IMG/VR virus record: IMGVR_UViG_3300035670_009324 | Location: 1 to 39,978 of that record | Reading direction: 5' to 3' (one strand) | DNA length: 39,978 bases | From: a virus | In this document: piece after piece, positions 1 to 7,582 of the stretch | Layout of the letters: every line of letters begins with the position of its first letter | How positions within the stretch are numbered: position 1 is the stretch's first letter | Notes under the pieces: model-generated | Told to the model about the DNA's origin: nothing | Database searches by the model: none | What the model saw: the letters and a program-made list of their open reading frames with translations, nothing else | Program-made: the position numbers and the translations under genes

Positions 1-495
1 AACACTCAACAATATACTGTCGAAGTGTGGTTTAATCCTTCAAATGGACAACCAAACTCAGGTGAAGCAGAATTGTTGGAAAAGTGGAATTTGAATAACG
101 AATCAAGATACCCATACACTATTAGATTTAATGAAGGGGGTAGTAGTATGTTAGTCGCAGTTTTTGATGGTACTGGTCCAGGTTTCCGTAACGTTTCAGT
201 TTCTGGCTTCCCTGTAAACACATGGAGACAATTGGTTGCGGTTTTTGATTTCGTTGCTGGAACTCTAACAGTTTATAAAAACGGTGTTTCGAGTGGCTCA
301 ACTAGCTTGGTTGGTGTTGGACAAGTGAGTAATACAAGTCCTGTTGGTATTGCAGGAAGAGTAGCTCAAGGTACAGGAGGACTACAAGTTCCATTCAAAG
401 GTACTGTTGGTATTATAAGAATATATGATAAAGCTCTCGACGGAACAGAAGTATTACAAAATTACAACGCCGATAAATCTAAGTTCGGTCTATAA
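1..495 (+). CDS. C-terminal part of a LamG/concanavalin-like fibre or adhesin protein (5' end outside window)
   Basis: The reading frame is open from base 1, so the true start lies upstream of the window; the first possible internal start (GTG at 25) is inside the domain and is not credible. The visible 164 residues form a jelly-roll domain of the Laminin_G_3/concanavalin type: an EVWFNP strand, a LLEKW strand, the central WRQLVAVFD strand, a TLTVYKNG hairpin and the closing strand GTVGIIRIYDKAL. LamG-type domains bind glycans, and in phages they commonly sit at the ends of tail fibres or as capsid decorations. The next gene starts a glycan-modifying cassette, which fits a virion surface protein. 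The ligand cannot be inferred. The family is clear; the virion role is inference. Confidence 0.8.
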   Translation, partial: NTQQYTVEVWFNPSNGQPNSGEAELLEKWNLNNESRYPYTIRFNEGGSSMLVAVFDGTGPGFRNVSVSGFPVNTWRQLVAVFDFVAGTLTVYKNGVSSGSTSLVGVGQVSNTSPVGIAGRVAQGTGGLQVPFKGTVGIIRIYDKALDGTEVLQNYNADKSKFGL

Positions 496-508
496 AAAAA
501 CCCTCCAC

Positions 509-539
509 TTTGTTTTATCTTTTTTTATTTTAAAACAAA
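509..539 (+). terminator. Weak AT-only stem-loop after the LamG gene
   Basis: A 9-bp perfect inverted repeat (TTTGTTTTA at 509-517, TAAAACAAA at 531-539) flanks a T-rich loop in the 54-base gap before the glycosyltransferase cassette. The stem has one G-C pair and no strong T-tract after it, so it is a poor terminator and may be chance in AT-rich sequence. Confidence 0.22.
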
Positions 540-549
540 AAGGTTTTTA

Positions 550-1797
550 ATGAAAATATTTGTTCAAATCGCGTCTTATCGTGATCCTCAACTTATCCCG
601 ACATTACAGAACATGTTGGAAAACGCCAAAAATCCTGAAAACTTAAGAGTAGGTATCGCCAATCAATTTAGTTCGAAAGATGATTTTGGTAGTTTAGAAA
701 TTTATGAAAAGGATGAAAGGTTCAGAATTATGAATATACCTTTCGAAGAATCAAAAGGTGTTTGTTGGGCTCGTAATTTAGTACAACAACTCTATGATGG
801 TGAAGAATACACACTTCAAATTGATTCACACATGAGATTTGCGCCAAATTGGGATGAGGAGATGATCACGATGATCAAACAACTTCAAGAAAAAGGTTTT
901 GAAAAACCTTTGTTGACAGGATATGTTTCATCATTTGATCCTGAAAATGACCCTCAAGGTCGTGTACAAGAACCATGGAGAATGGCCTTTGACCGATTTA
1001 TTCCCGAAGGTGCGGTATTCTTCCTACCTGAAACAATTCCAGGATGGAGAGATTTGACTGAACCAGTTCCCGCAAGATTCTATTCGGCACATTACGCATT
1101 TACTTTGGGTCAGTTTTCAACTGAGGTACAACATAATCCTGAATACTATTTCCATGGTGAAGAAATCTCCATTGCAGCAAGAGCTTACACATGGGGTTAT
1201 GACTTATTTCACCCACACAAAGTTTTGATTTGGCATGAGTACACACGAAAAGGTCGTACCAAACAATGGGATGATGATAAGACATGGGGTGAGAAAAATA
1301 CTCAATCACACCTTATCAACAGAAAATTGTTCGGAATGGATGGTTTGGAACAAGAAGGACATGATGGTCCATGGGGTTTCGGTCCTGTTAGAACTCTAAG
1401 AGATTATGAAAAATATGCAGGTCTGTTGTTTTCGAAAAGAGCTGTCCAACAATACACATTAGATAAACATTATCCACCAAACCCATACCCCTACGAAAGT
1501 GAGGAGGATTGGATGAAAAACTTTGCATCAGTATTCAAGCATTGTATTGATATCAATTATTCATCAGTACCTGAAAATGATTATGAATTTTGGGTAGTCG
1601 CATTCCATGGTTCAAATGATGAAACTCTTTTCAGAAAAGATGCAGATCGAAATGAAGTCATTAGAATCATGAATGATCCTGATGGTTATGGTAAAATTTG
1701 GAGAGAATTCCAAACTGAAACAAAACCGGCATATTGGGTTGTGTGGCCTTTCTCAACTTCAAAAGGTTGGTGTGAAAGAATTACTGGAAATTTGTAA
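550..1797 (+). CDS. Glycosyltransferase, GlcNAc-transferase-like (GT-A fold)
   Basis: A 415-aa protein resembling the glycosyltransferase (GlcNAc) family PF11397, related to Skp1 GlcNAc-transferases. The N-terminus MKIFVQIASYRDPQL is the first Rossmann-like strand and nucleotide-binding turn. Residues 90-97 (QIDSHMRF) hold the D-x-H that replaces the DxD metal-binding motif in this family. Residues around 199-220 (FHGEEISIAARAYTWGYDL) match the acidic acceptor/catalytic region. No signal peptide or membrane segment is seen, so it should act in the infected-cell cytoplasm. It is the first of six nearly gapless genes and follows a LamG fibre gene. Likely substrates are virion proteins or cell-surface glycans, not DNA, because it does not look like the T4 DNA glucosyltransferases. 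The fold is well supported; the sugar and acceptor are unknown. Confidence 0.75.
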   Translation: MKIFVQIASYRDPQLIPTLQNMLENAKNPENLRVGIANQFSSKDDFGSLEIYEKDERFRIMNIPFEESKGVCWARNLVQQLYDGEEYTLQIDSHMRFAPNWDEEMITMIKQLQEKGFEKPLLTGYVSSFDPENDPQGRVQEPWRMAFDRFIPEGAVFFLPETIPGWRDLTEPVPARFYSAHYAFTLGQFSTEVQHNPEYYFHGEEISIAARAYTWGYDLFHPHKVLIWHEYTRKGRTKQWDDDKTWGEKNTQSHLINRKLFGMDGLEQEGHDGPWGFGPVRTLRDYEKYAGLLFSKRAVQQYTLDKHYPPNPYPYESEEDWMKNFASVFKHCIDINYSSVPENDYEFWVVAFHGSNDETLFRKDADRNEVIRIMNDPDGYGKIWREFQTETKPAYWVVWPFSTSKGWCERITGNL

Positions 1798-1799
1798 AA

Positions 1800-3083
1800 A
1801 TGACAAAAAAACCGTTACTAATTCATATTCCAAAAACGGGTGGAGTTTCAATTCAGAAAACAAAATTAGTTGAGAATGAAGATTGGGTTGGACATAAACG
1901 AGCTGTTGAAGTGCAAAATTTATCAAATTATTTTTCATTCGCGTTTGTTCGGAATCCTTATGAAAAAGTTTTGAGTAGTTATTTTTACTGGATTTCAAAA
2001 AAATCTGAAAGATTTATCAAATTTTATCAAAAATATCCCACTTTTCGTGAATTTGTTTTAGATTATAAAAATAGCACAAAATTAGAAAAACATCATTTTG
2101 ACAAAACTTGTTGGGATTATATTACTGACGAAACGGGTGATATTATTGTAGATTTTGTTGGGAGATTCGAGAACTTGAATGACGATTTTATACAACTTCA
2201 AAAAATAGTTGGGATTGATGATGAGAACATAAAAAACCTTGAATGGTTCAACAAGTCCGATCACTTAGATTGGAGAAATTATTACGATGATGAAATTGCT
2301 AAAATAGTTTATGAAAACTGGGAAAAGGATTTTATTAACTTAAATTACGATAAAAACTCTTATAAAAAACCAAAAATGGAAAAAATTGCACTGATGACTG
2401 TTCTATTTGATTTCCCTGATCATTACGAACCATCTTTTTACAAAAATGCCCTAAACTATTTCAATAAAGAAGATATTCATGTTGTTCGTCATACTCAATT
2501 AATAAACCCAATGAGTTCTTATTATGATAAGTTGTTTTTTTATAAAACTGTCAAATTGTTGGAATACGTAGAAAAAAATATATTAGGGAAGTATGAATAT
2601 ATTCTTTTTTTAGATGGTACAGATACTAACTTTATCAAATCCCCTGAAAAGGTCATTGAAAAATTCCTGAAATTAAATTGTAGCATTGTAATGGGTGCTG
2701 AAATGGGTCTTTGGCCCCCAACTAATTATACTCACCTATATGACAAAAAGAGAGTGATTAGTGAGAGTAAGTATTTGAATTCCGGAACTTATTTTGGTCA
2801 TACAGATAAGATTGTATACCACCTGAGAGATATCATTGAAAAAGAATATCAGACTGGTATCGATGATCAGGGTCGTTGGACAATTCAATATTTATTGAAT
2901 GATGATATTATAATTGACCAAGAAAAAGATTTTTTCTTTAGTACATATAATACAAGCAAGTATGTTCAGATTGAAAATAACTCGGTTGAATTGATTGATT
3001 CAGATGCGTTTATCATTCACGACAACGGACCTCATAATGATGACACAATTAAATTGACACAATTCCTCAATGAAAACAATTAG
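1800..3083 (+). CDS. Two-domain sulfotransferase / glycosyltransferase fusion
   Basis: A 427-aa protein with two recognisable halves. Residues 1-185 resemble the sulfotransferase-2 family: HIPKTGG (9-15) is the 5'-phosphosulfate-binding loop for PAPS, FAFVRNPYEKVLSSYFYW (47-64) is the 3'-phosphate-binding segment, and FVGRFENLNDDF (119-130) is the typical downstream motif. After a short lysine-rich linker (about 185-195), residues 196-427 resemble a GT-A glycosyltransferase of the procollagen/PLOD type, with YILFLDGTDTNF (267-278, DxD-like), a WPP segment, KYLNSGTYFG and DDQGRW. It starts 2 bases after the upstream stop and overlaps the next gene by 14 bases, so translation is probably coupled. 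It could add a sugar and sulfate it, or serve two steps of one pathway. The domain calls are good; the joint function is inference. Confidence 0.7.
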   Translation: MTKKPLLIHIPKTGGVSIQKTKLVENEDWVGHKRAVEVQNLSNYFSFAFVRNPYEKVLSSYFYWISKKSERFIKFYQKYPTFREFVLDYKNSTKLEKHHFDKTCWDYITDETGDIIVDFVGRFENLNDDFIQLQKIVGIDDENIKNLEWFNKSDHLDWRNYYDDEIAKIVYENWEKDFINLNYDKNSYKKPKMEKIALMTVLFDFPDHYEPSFYKNALNYFNKEDIHVVRHTQLINPMSSYYDKLFFYKTVKLLEYVEKNILGKYEYILFLDGTDTNFIKSPEKVIEKFLKLNCSIVMGAEMGLWPPTNYTHLYDKKRVISESKYLNSGTYFGHTDKIVYHLRDIIEKEYQTGIDDQGRWTIQYLLNDDIIIDQEKDFFFSTYNTSKYVQIENNSVELIDSDAFIIHDNGPHNDDTIKLTQFLNENN

Positions 3084-4050
3084 AATCAGTCGACAAGGAT
3101 TTCCTAATGAAAGTATGCACAGTTGGCTGCGTTTCTTTATTTTCACATTGTCAAAAAAATATAATGTCATAGTAGACGCTGAAAATCCTGATTTGATTAT
3201 TCATAGTAATTTGTATTATGATGGAAATAAATTGGACACTCAACTTGGTAGAAAACCAGTTCAATATGATAGAAATGATCCCAACAAAAAATTTTTATTC
3301 GTTTCAGGTGAAGTCTCTGATTTTGAATCAACAATAAAGAGAGATAATCATTGGGCAATTGGATATCAAAAATTAAATCATGAAAGATATTTGAGACAAC
3401 CATCAGGTATGATGGATTTATGGACATTATATGATGAGTCAAGATTAGTTGATTCTCCTTTGAATTGGTTAACAGAAAAGAGAAATTTTGATAAAATATC
3501 AAAAAGAAATACTGGATTTTGTTCAATTACTCAAGCATCTCATAATGATACCCGAGAAAGAGTTTTTAATAAACTATCTGAATACAAAACAGTTAGTTCT
3601 TCAGGTCCATGGAAGCAAAATTTATTTGGTGATGATACTTTAGATAGACATCGTTGGATCAATTCAATCTATAGTGGTAGAATGGACGGATTAGGGTACA
3701 GAGAAAAAATCGAATTTTTTCAAAAATACAAATTCAACATATCCATACATTTTACAGATACCCCCCACATTTTACAAGAAAAAATTTTTCACGCGTATTT
3801 TAGTGGTTCTATTCCAATCTTTTATGGTAATAAATTTATTTTGGAAGAAGGGTTCAATCCAAACACCTTTATCAACTTACACGACTATCCATATCTTGAT
3901 GAGTTTTTGGATTTAGTAAAAAGAATTGATTCAGATGAAAGTTTGTATAGATCCTATATAGAAGAACCAATTTATGTAGACAACACACCTCCTGAGTACA
4001 TTTCGTTTGATTACACTTTAGATTTTTTAGAAAGAATAATTGAGTCATGA
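3070..4050 (+). CDS. Fucosyltransferase-like glycosyltransferase (GT10 type)
   Basis: A 326-aa protein. Residues 218-273 carry the alpha-1,3-fucosyltransferase (GT10) signature: a FNISIHFTD strand, ILQEKIFHAYFSGSIPIFYG (family form TEKlw-al-aGsvPvyyG) and then NTFINLHDY. The N-terminal 200 residues look like the less conserved acceptor-binding half. GT10 enzymes move fucose from GDP-fucose to GlcNAc-type acceptors, which would fit the GlcNAc-transferase-like enzyme two genes upstream. The usual glutamate of the FENS segment is not obvious here (HFTD instead), so donor specificity is uncertain. The start overlaps the previous gene by 14 bases and the stop overlaps the next start (ATGA), so it is part of a translationally coupled operon. 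Confidence 0.7.
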   Translation: MKTIRISRQGFPNESMHSWLRFFIFTLSKKYNVIVDAENPDLIIHSNLYYDGNKLDTQLGRKPVQYDRNDPNKKFLFVSGEVSDFESTIKRDNHWAIGYQKLNHERYLRQPSGMMDLWTLYDESRLVDSPLNWLTEKRNFDKISKRNTGFCSITQASHNDTRERVFNKLSEYKTVSSSGPWKQNLFGDDTLDRHRWINSIYSGRMDGLGYREKIEFFQKYKFNISIHFTDTPHILQEKIFHAYFSGSIPIFYGNKFILEEGFNPNTFINLHDYPYLDEFLDLVKRIDSDESLYRSYIEEPIYVDNTPPEYISFDYTLDFLERIIES

Positions 4051-4757
4051 GTTACTGTTTCTGTACAATTGCTGTGGGTGAGAAATACTTCAATCAAAGT
4101 ATGGAGTTTGCTCGAAAACTTAACAAATTTTCCGAATCTCACCATTATGTAGTTGTTACAGACCAACCACAAGTAGATATAGATAACGTTACATTCTATA
4201 CAATAGACCCTTCAACCACTTTATTTATATCGGGATTTTTCAACTACAACTTAAAACACCTTCCAATAAGAAAATCAAAAGAAATGGGTTTTGATTTTAT
4301 TTTTTTTGTTGATGCCGATTGGAGGTTACTAGATTCTTATTCCGATCAAAATATTTTAGATCTAATTACAAATATGGAAAACAATGATATCGATTATATT
4401 TTCGAAAGACCACATTTGATAGGTAGAGGAAAACATGATGGTGCGAATTGTTTTTGGAGACACAAAGTTTCATTCTATAATTTACTCGACACTCAAATTT
4501 ACGATGAGGGTCATGTTGCAAATGAACAATTTTTAGGATTTAAAAATAACGAAAAATTAGGTATATTTTTATCTGAATGGGAGAAATTGGAAGACATGTC
4601 AACAAAATCAAATTTATGGGCCTTTGCTGAGGGTGTTGAAATTGGAATGTCATCTTGTATTGCTAAGATGAAATTCGACTTTAGTAATTGGCAACATTAT
4701 GTTAGAAATATTTTTTCATTCACCACGGTAGACGGAAGGGTCTATAACAAATTTTAA
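4047..4757 (+). CDS. Putative small glycosyltransferase (GT-A fold)
   Basis: A 236-aa protein. The N-terminus SYCFCTIAVGEKYFNQSMEF looks like the first strand and helix of GT6/GT8-type transferases. FIFFVDADWRLL (about 84-95) gives a DAD triplet in the place of the metal-binding DxD. Further on there is a GRGKHDGANCFWRH segment and a helix with a conserved-looking NEQFLGF. No membrane segment is present. The ATG overlaps the upstream TGA by ATGA and the next gene starts 4 bases after its stop. The exact GT family, sugar and acceptor cannot be told from motifs alone. Confidence 0.55.
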   Translation: MSYCFCTIAVGEKYFNQSMEFARKLNKFSESHHYVVVTDQPQVDIDNVTFYTIDPSTTLFISGFFNYNLKHLPIRKSKEMGFDFIFFVDADWRLLDSYSDQNILDLITNMENNDIDYIFERPHLIGRGKHDGANCFWRHKVSFYNLLDTQIYDEGHVANEQFLGFKNNEKLGIFLSEWEKLEDMSTKSNLWAFAEGVEIGMSSCIAKMKFDFSNWQHYVRNIFSFTTVDGRVYNKF

Positions 4758-4761
4758 TTTT

Positions 4762-5388
4762 ATGAATATAACAGAAAACATTACAAAATTTACTGACTTA
4801 GATAGAAATGACAGTTTGTCTTCTTTCATGGGTCACTCGGCACAACAAAGTCATAATGTATATCAAGTTTTTTATGACTTTCTAAATGAAACAAAACCAA
4901 AACGAATTTTAGAAATTGGTACTGCTTTGGGTGGTTTTACAAGTTTCCTTAAGATTGTTATTGATAGTCTAAATTTGGATACACAAATTTTATCCTATGA
5001 TATTTCAGCCCGTCCTTGGTATACCGACATGATAAATAATGGGATTGACGTTAGAGTGGAGAATATCTTCAGTGATAATTTTGAAAGTGTAAAACAGGAA
5101 GTCATTGATTTTATTAAGTCTGAAGGACGTACAATTGTATTGTGTGATGGTGGTTGGAAAATTGGTGAGTTTAATTTACTCTCCAAATATATCAAGGAGG
5201 GTGATTTTATTTTAGCACACGATTACGCTTACGACAAAGTAACATACGAGTCTGAAATAAAAAATAAAATTTGGAACTGGTGTGAAATTACGGAAAGCGA
5301 CATTCAAGATGCTGTTTTCTTAAATAATTTGAAATCCTATCAGGAAGATAAATTTTCCAAAGCAGTTTGGGTTTGTAAATACAAGTAA
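4762..5388 (+). CDS. Class I SAM-methyltransferase-like protein (cephalosporin hydroxylase-like)
   Basis: A 208-aa Rossmann-fold protein. Motif I is RILEIGTALGGFT (48-60), the SAM-binding glycine loop. Residues 76-83 (ILSYDISA) give the acidic residue at the end of strand 2, and TIVLCDGGWKIGEFNLL (124-140) followed by FILAHDYAYD (149-158) resembles the CmcI/cephalosporin hydroxylase-type methyltransferases often found in polysaccharide loci. It may O-methylate a sugar made by the neighbouring transferases. DNA methylation is unlikely because no DPPY/NPPY motif is seen. Gaps to its neighbours are 4 and 1 bases. Confidence 0.62.
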   Translation: MNITENITKFTDLDRNDSLSSFMGHSAQQSHNVYQVFYDFLNETKPKRILEIGTALGGFTSFLKIVIDSLNLDTQILSYDISARPWYTDMINNGIDVRVENIFSDNFESVKQEVIDFIKSEGRTIVLCDGGWKIGEFNLLSKYIKEGDFILAHDYAYDKVTYESEIKNKIWNWCEITESDIQDAVFLNNLKSYQEDKFSKAVWVCKYK

Positions 5389-5389
5389 A

Positions 5390-7060
5390 ATGTCTATAAC
5401 ATTAGTTACAGGTTTGTGGGATATAAAAAGGGATACTTTGACTAAAGATTGGTCAAGACCTTTTTCACATTATTTGGAAAAATTTTCGCAACTTCTTGCG
5501 GTTGAAAACAATATGATTGTCTTTGGTGACAAAGAATTAGAAGAATTTGTTTTTCAACACAGAAATAGAGAAAACACACAATTCATTGTTAGATCTCAAG
5601 AATGGTTTAAGAATGAATTTTTTGATAAAATTCAATCAATAAGAAATGATGAAAATTGGTTGTCTCAATCCGGTTGGTTGAGGGACTCAACCCAAGCTAA
5701 ATTGGAGTTGTATAACCCTCTTGTGATGTCAAAAGTGTTTTTGCTAAATGATGCAAATATCATGGATCAATTTGATTCGGAGTTTTTGTTTTGGATTGAT
5801 GCTGGTTTAACTAACACGGTACATCCTGGTTATTTTACTCACGATAAAGTTCTACGTAAACTTCCTAAATTAATTGACAAATTTACATTTGTATGTTTTC
5901 CATATGAAGCATCTTCTGAGATTCATGGTTTTTCATTCCCAAAAATAAATCAAATCACAGGACAGAAAGTTGGGTTAGTAGGTCGTGGTGGTTTTTTTGG
6001 TGGACCCAAATCAATCATTTCAGATATCAATGGGATATATTACAATCTAATGTCCTCAACTTTAGATCAAGGTTTGATGGGTACAGAAGAATCTATTTTT
6101 TCGATAATGTTATATAAACATTCGGATATGGTGGATTACTTTGAAATTGAAGGTAACGGGTTGATGGGTAAGTTTTTTGAAGATCTGAAAAATGATACCT
6201 TGATTAGAAAAAATATTGAGACAGGAATTTCTGATAATGAGTCCTTGAACATTGCCAATACCGCATTGTATGTCATCACGTTCAATAGTCCCAAGCAGTT
6301 TGAAACTCTAATAGATTCTTTCAAGTTGTATGATAAAGATTTTCTTGAAAAACCAAAGAAATTTTTGTTGAATAATTCTTCAGATTTCTCCACTACCCAA
6401 CAATACGATGCACTTTGTGAAGAATATGGTTTTGAACACATAAAAAAAGATAATTTGGGTATTTGTGGTGGTCGTCAATTTATTGCAGAACATGCCGAAG
6501 AAAATGAATTTGATTTTTACTTATTTTTTGAGGATGACATGTTTTTCTATAACGGTAAAGATGAAACTTGTAAAAATGGATTCCACCGAAAAACAAAAAA
6601 TTTATATCAAAAAACTTTAGAATTAACCAAAAAGTACAATTATGATTTTTTGAAATACAATTACACTGAATTTTATGGTGATAATGGAGTTCAGTGGTCT
6701 TGGTATAATGTTCCACAATCTTTCCGAGAAAAAAATTGGCCAGAAAAATCTCAATTACCTGTTCATGGACAAGATCCAAACGCTCCCAGAACTAAATTCA
6801 AAAATATTAGAACTTATAAGGGAATTCCATTTATTGATGGTGAAATCTATTATTGTAATTGGCCTCAGATTGTTACAAGACATGGTAATAAAAAAATGTT
6901 CCTCACTGAAAAGTGGGCACATCCTTTCGAACAAACATGGATGAGTTATATTTTCCAAGAAACTGTGAAAGGAAAAATTAACCCAGCACTATTGTTGTTA
7001 ACACCAACTGAGCACGATAGGTTTGAATTTTACGATGGAAGACTGAGAAAAGAATCTTAA
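5390..7060 (+). CDS. HtrL/WlaTC-like protein fused to a second glycosyltransferase domain
   Basis: A 556-aa protein. Residues 1-285 match the HtrL/YibB and WlaTC family: start SITLVTGLWDI, a WSRPFSHYLEKFSQLL helix, NPLVMSKVFLL (109-119), FLFWIDAGLTN (132-142) and VGRGGFFGG (197-205). This family sits in lipopolysaccharide and capsule loci and is thought to be glycosyltransferase-like. Residues 290-556 start again with a first GT-A strand (TALYVITFNSPKQFETLI) and carry LFFEDDMFF (378-386), a DxD-like triplet, plus NLGICGGRQFIAEHA, so this is a second transferase-like domain. It is the last gene of the cassette; a TATTTATT element follows its stop. Domain identity is moderate to good; substrates are unknown. 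Confidence 0.65.
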   Translation: MSITLVTGLWDIKRDTLTKDWSRPFSHYLEKFSQLLAVENNMIVFGDKELEEFVFQHRNRENTQFIVRSQEWFKNEFFDKIQSIRNDENWLSQSGWLRDSTQAKLELYNPLVMSKVFLLNDANIMDQFDSEFLFWIDAGLTNTVHPGYFTHDKVLRKLPKLIDKFTFVCFPYEASSEIHGFSFPKINQITGQKVGLVGRGGFFGGPKSIISDINGIYYNLMSSTLDQGLMGTEESIFSIMLYKHSDMVDYFEIEGNGLMGKFFEDLKNDTLIRKNIETGISDNESLNIANTALYVITFNSPKQFETLIDSFKLYDKDFLEKPKKFLLNNSSDFSTTQQYDALCEEYGFEHIKKDNLGICGGRQFIAEHAEENEFDFYLFFEDDMFFYNGKDETCKNGFHRKTKNLYQKTLELTKKYNYDFLKYNYTEFYGDNGVQWSWYNVPQSFREKNWPEKSQLPVHGQDPNAPRTKFKNIRTYKGIPFIDGEIYYCNWPQIVTRHGNKKMFLTEKWAHPFEQTWMSYIFQETVKGKINPALLLLTPTEHDRFEFYDGRLRKES

Positions 7061-7064
7061 TAGG

Positions 7065-7071
7065 TATTTAT
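7065..7071 (+). promoter_or_regulatory. TATTTAT element, candidate late promoter
   Basis: TATTTATT lies 22 bases upstream of the ATG at 7087 in the short gap after the sugar cassette. It belongs to an eleven-member set of identically oriented heptamers in front of genes of this window. It sits in a small inverted repeat (GTATTT / AAATAC). Confidence 0.45.
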
Positions 7072-7086
7072 TGTAAAATACTATCT

Positions 7087-7488
7087 ATGGATTTTTACAT
7101 AAAGAAGAATGCGACGTTACCTTTGCTGAAGATGCAAGTTGTGAGGGATGGTCGTAGTGAATATCAATCTTTTATGGAGTCACTAGCCGATGCGGTTATT
7201 TCGTTTACTATGATCAATGCAGAAACGGGTATTCCAAAGATAGTATCAAAACCGGCATACATTGTGGAACTAACGGGTTTGGATCCAAACGCACTACCTG
7301 AATACTATGTTTTTTATAGATTTACAAAACGTGACACAAATACTCCAGGTCGTTATATTGGTCAATTTTTGATAAAGTACAATTCTAATTTATTGGGAGC
7401 ACCTGAGGGTAATTTAATTGTCCCTATCAGAGACGAGCTTTACATCAACATCCAAGACAGTTTCATTGCCGACTCACCCTGTTGTTGA
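7087..7488 (+). CDS. Small virion/baseplate-type protein, function unknown
   Basis: A 133-aa protein of beta-strand character without signal peptide or membrane segment. The order of strands (LPLLKMQVVRDG, ISFTMINAETG, PAYIVELTG, YYVFYRFTKRDTNTPGRYIG, LIVPIRDELYINIQ) resembles small Ig-like or BppU-N-like proteins found near phage baseplate and fibre genes. It ends in a double cysteine. A TATTTATT element precedes it, as for other structural genes here, which suggests late expression. No enzymatic motif is visible. The structural role is inference from sequence character and context. Confidence 0.6.
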   Translation: MDFYIKKNATLPLLKMQVVRDGRSEYQSFMESLADAVISFTMINAETGIPKIVSKPAYIVELTGLDPNALPEYYVFYRFTKRDTNTPGRYIGQFLIKYNSNLLGAPEGNLIVPIRDELYINIQDSFIADSPCC

Positions 7489-7509
7489 CGGGATAAGTCT
7501 TGAGTTGTA

Positions 7510-7521
7510 TATTTATGTTTG
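7510..7521 (+). promoter_or_regulatory. TATTTATG element overlapping a TAnnTTTG hexamer-like box
   Basis: The 94-base gap before the DNA polymerase contains TATTTATG (7510-7517) and, overlapping it, TATGTTTG (7514-7521), a perfect match to the Bacteroidota -7 box TAnnTTTG. I see no TTG at the expected 19-21 base spacing upstream, so a host-type promoter is not fully supported. Confidence 0.4.
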
Positions 7522-7536
7522 AATGAGTAAGACAAA

Positions 7537-7551
7537 TTTCACATAGTGAAA
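7537..7551 (+). promoter_or_regulatory. Small stem-loop in the polymerase leader
   Basis: TTTCAC (7537-7542), loop ATA, GTGAAA (7546-7551), 31 bases upstream of the polymerase ATG. T4 gp43 represses its own translation by binding a leader hairpin; this hairpin is in a comparable place, but its loop is 3 bases, much shorter than the T4 operator loop. Only weak support for an operator. Confidence 0.25.
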
Positions 7552-7582
7552 GAAAATGTGTCACTCGGTAAAATTATAAATT

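Noticed and set aside
6-221. Minus-strand ORF opposite the LamG gene
   Set aside because: It is antisense to a clear LamG domain and its protein has no recognisable pattern; treated as a shadow.
1759-1998. Minus-strand ORF across the junction of the first two transferase genes
   Set aside because: It is antisense to well-supported coding sequence on both sides, with biased Leu/Ser/Phe composition typical of shadow frames.
4222-4229. TATTTATA inside the 236-aa glycosyltransferase gene
   Set aside because: It lies in coding sequence with no gene start nearby; counted as chance background for the motif set, with 32968-32974.
4762-5388. DNA methyltransferase reading of the SAM-binding gene
   Set aside because: No (D/N)PP(Y/F) catalytic motif; the sequence and its place in the sugar cassette fit small-molecule or sugar methylation better.
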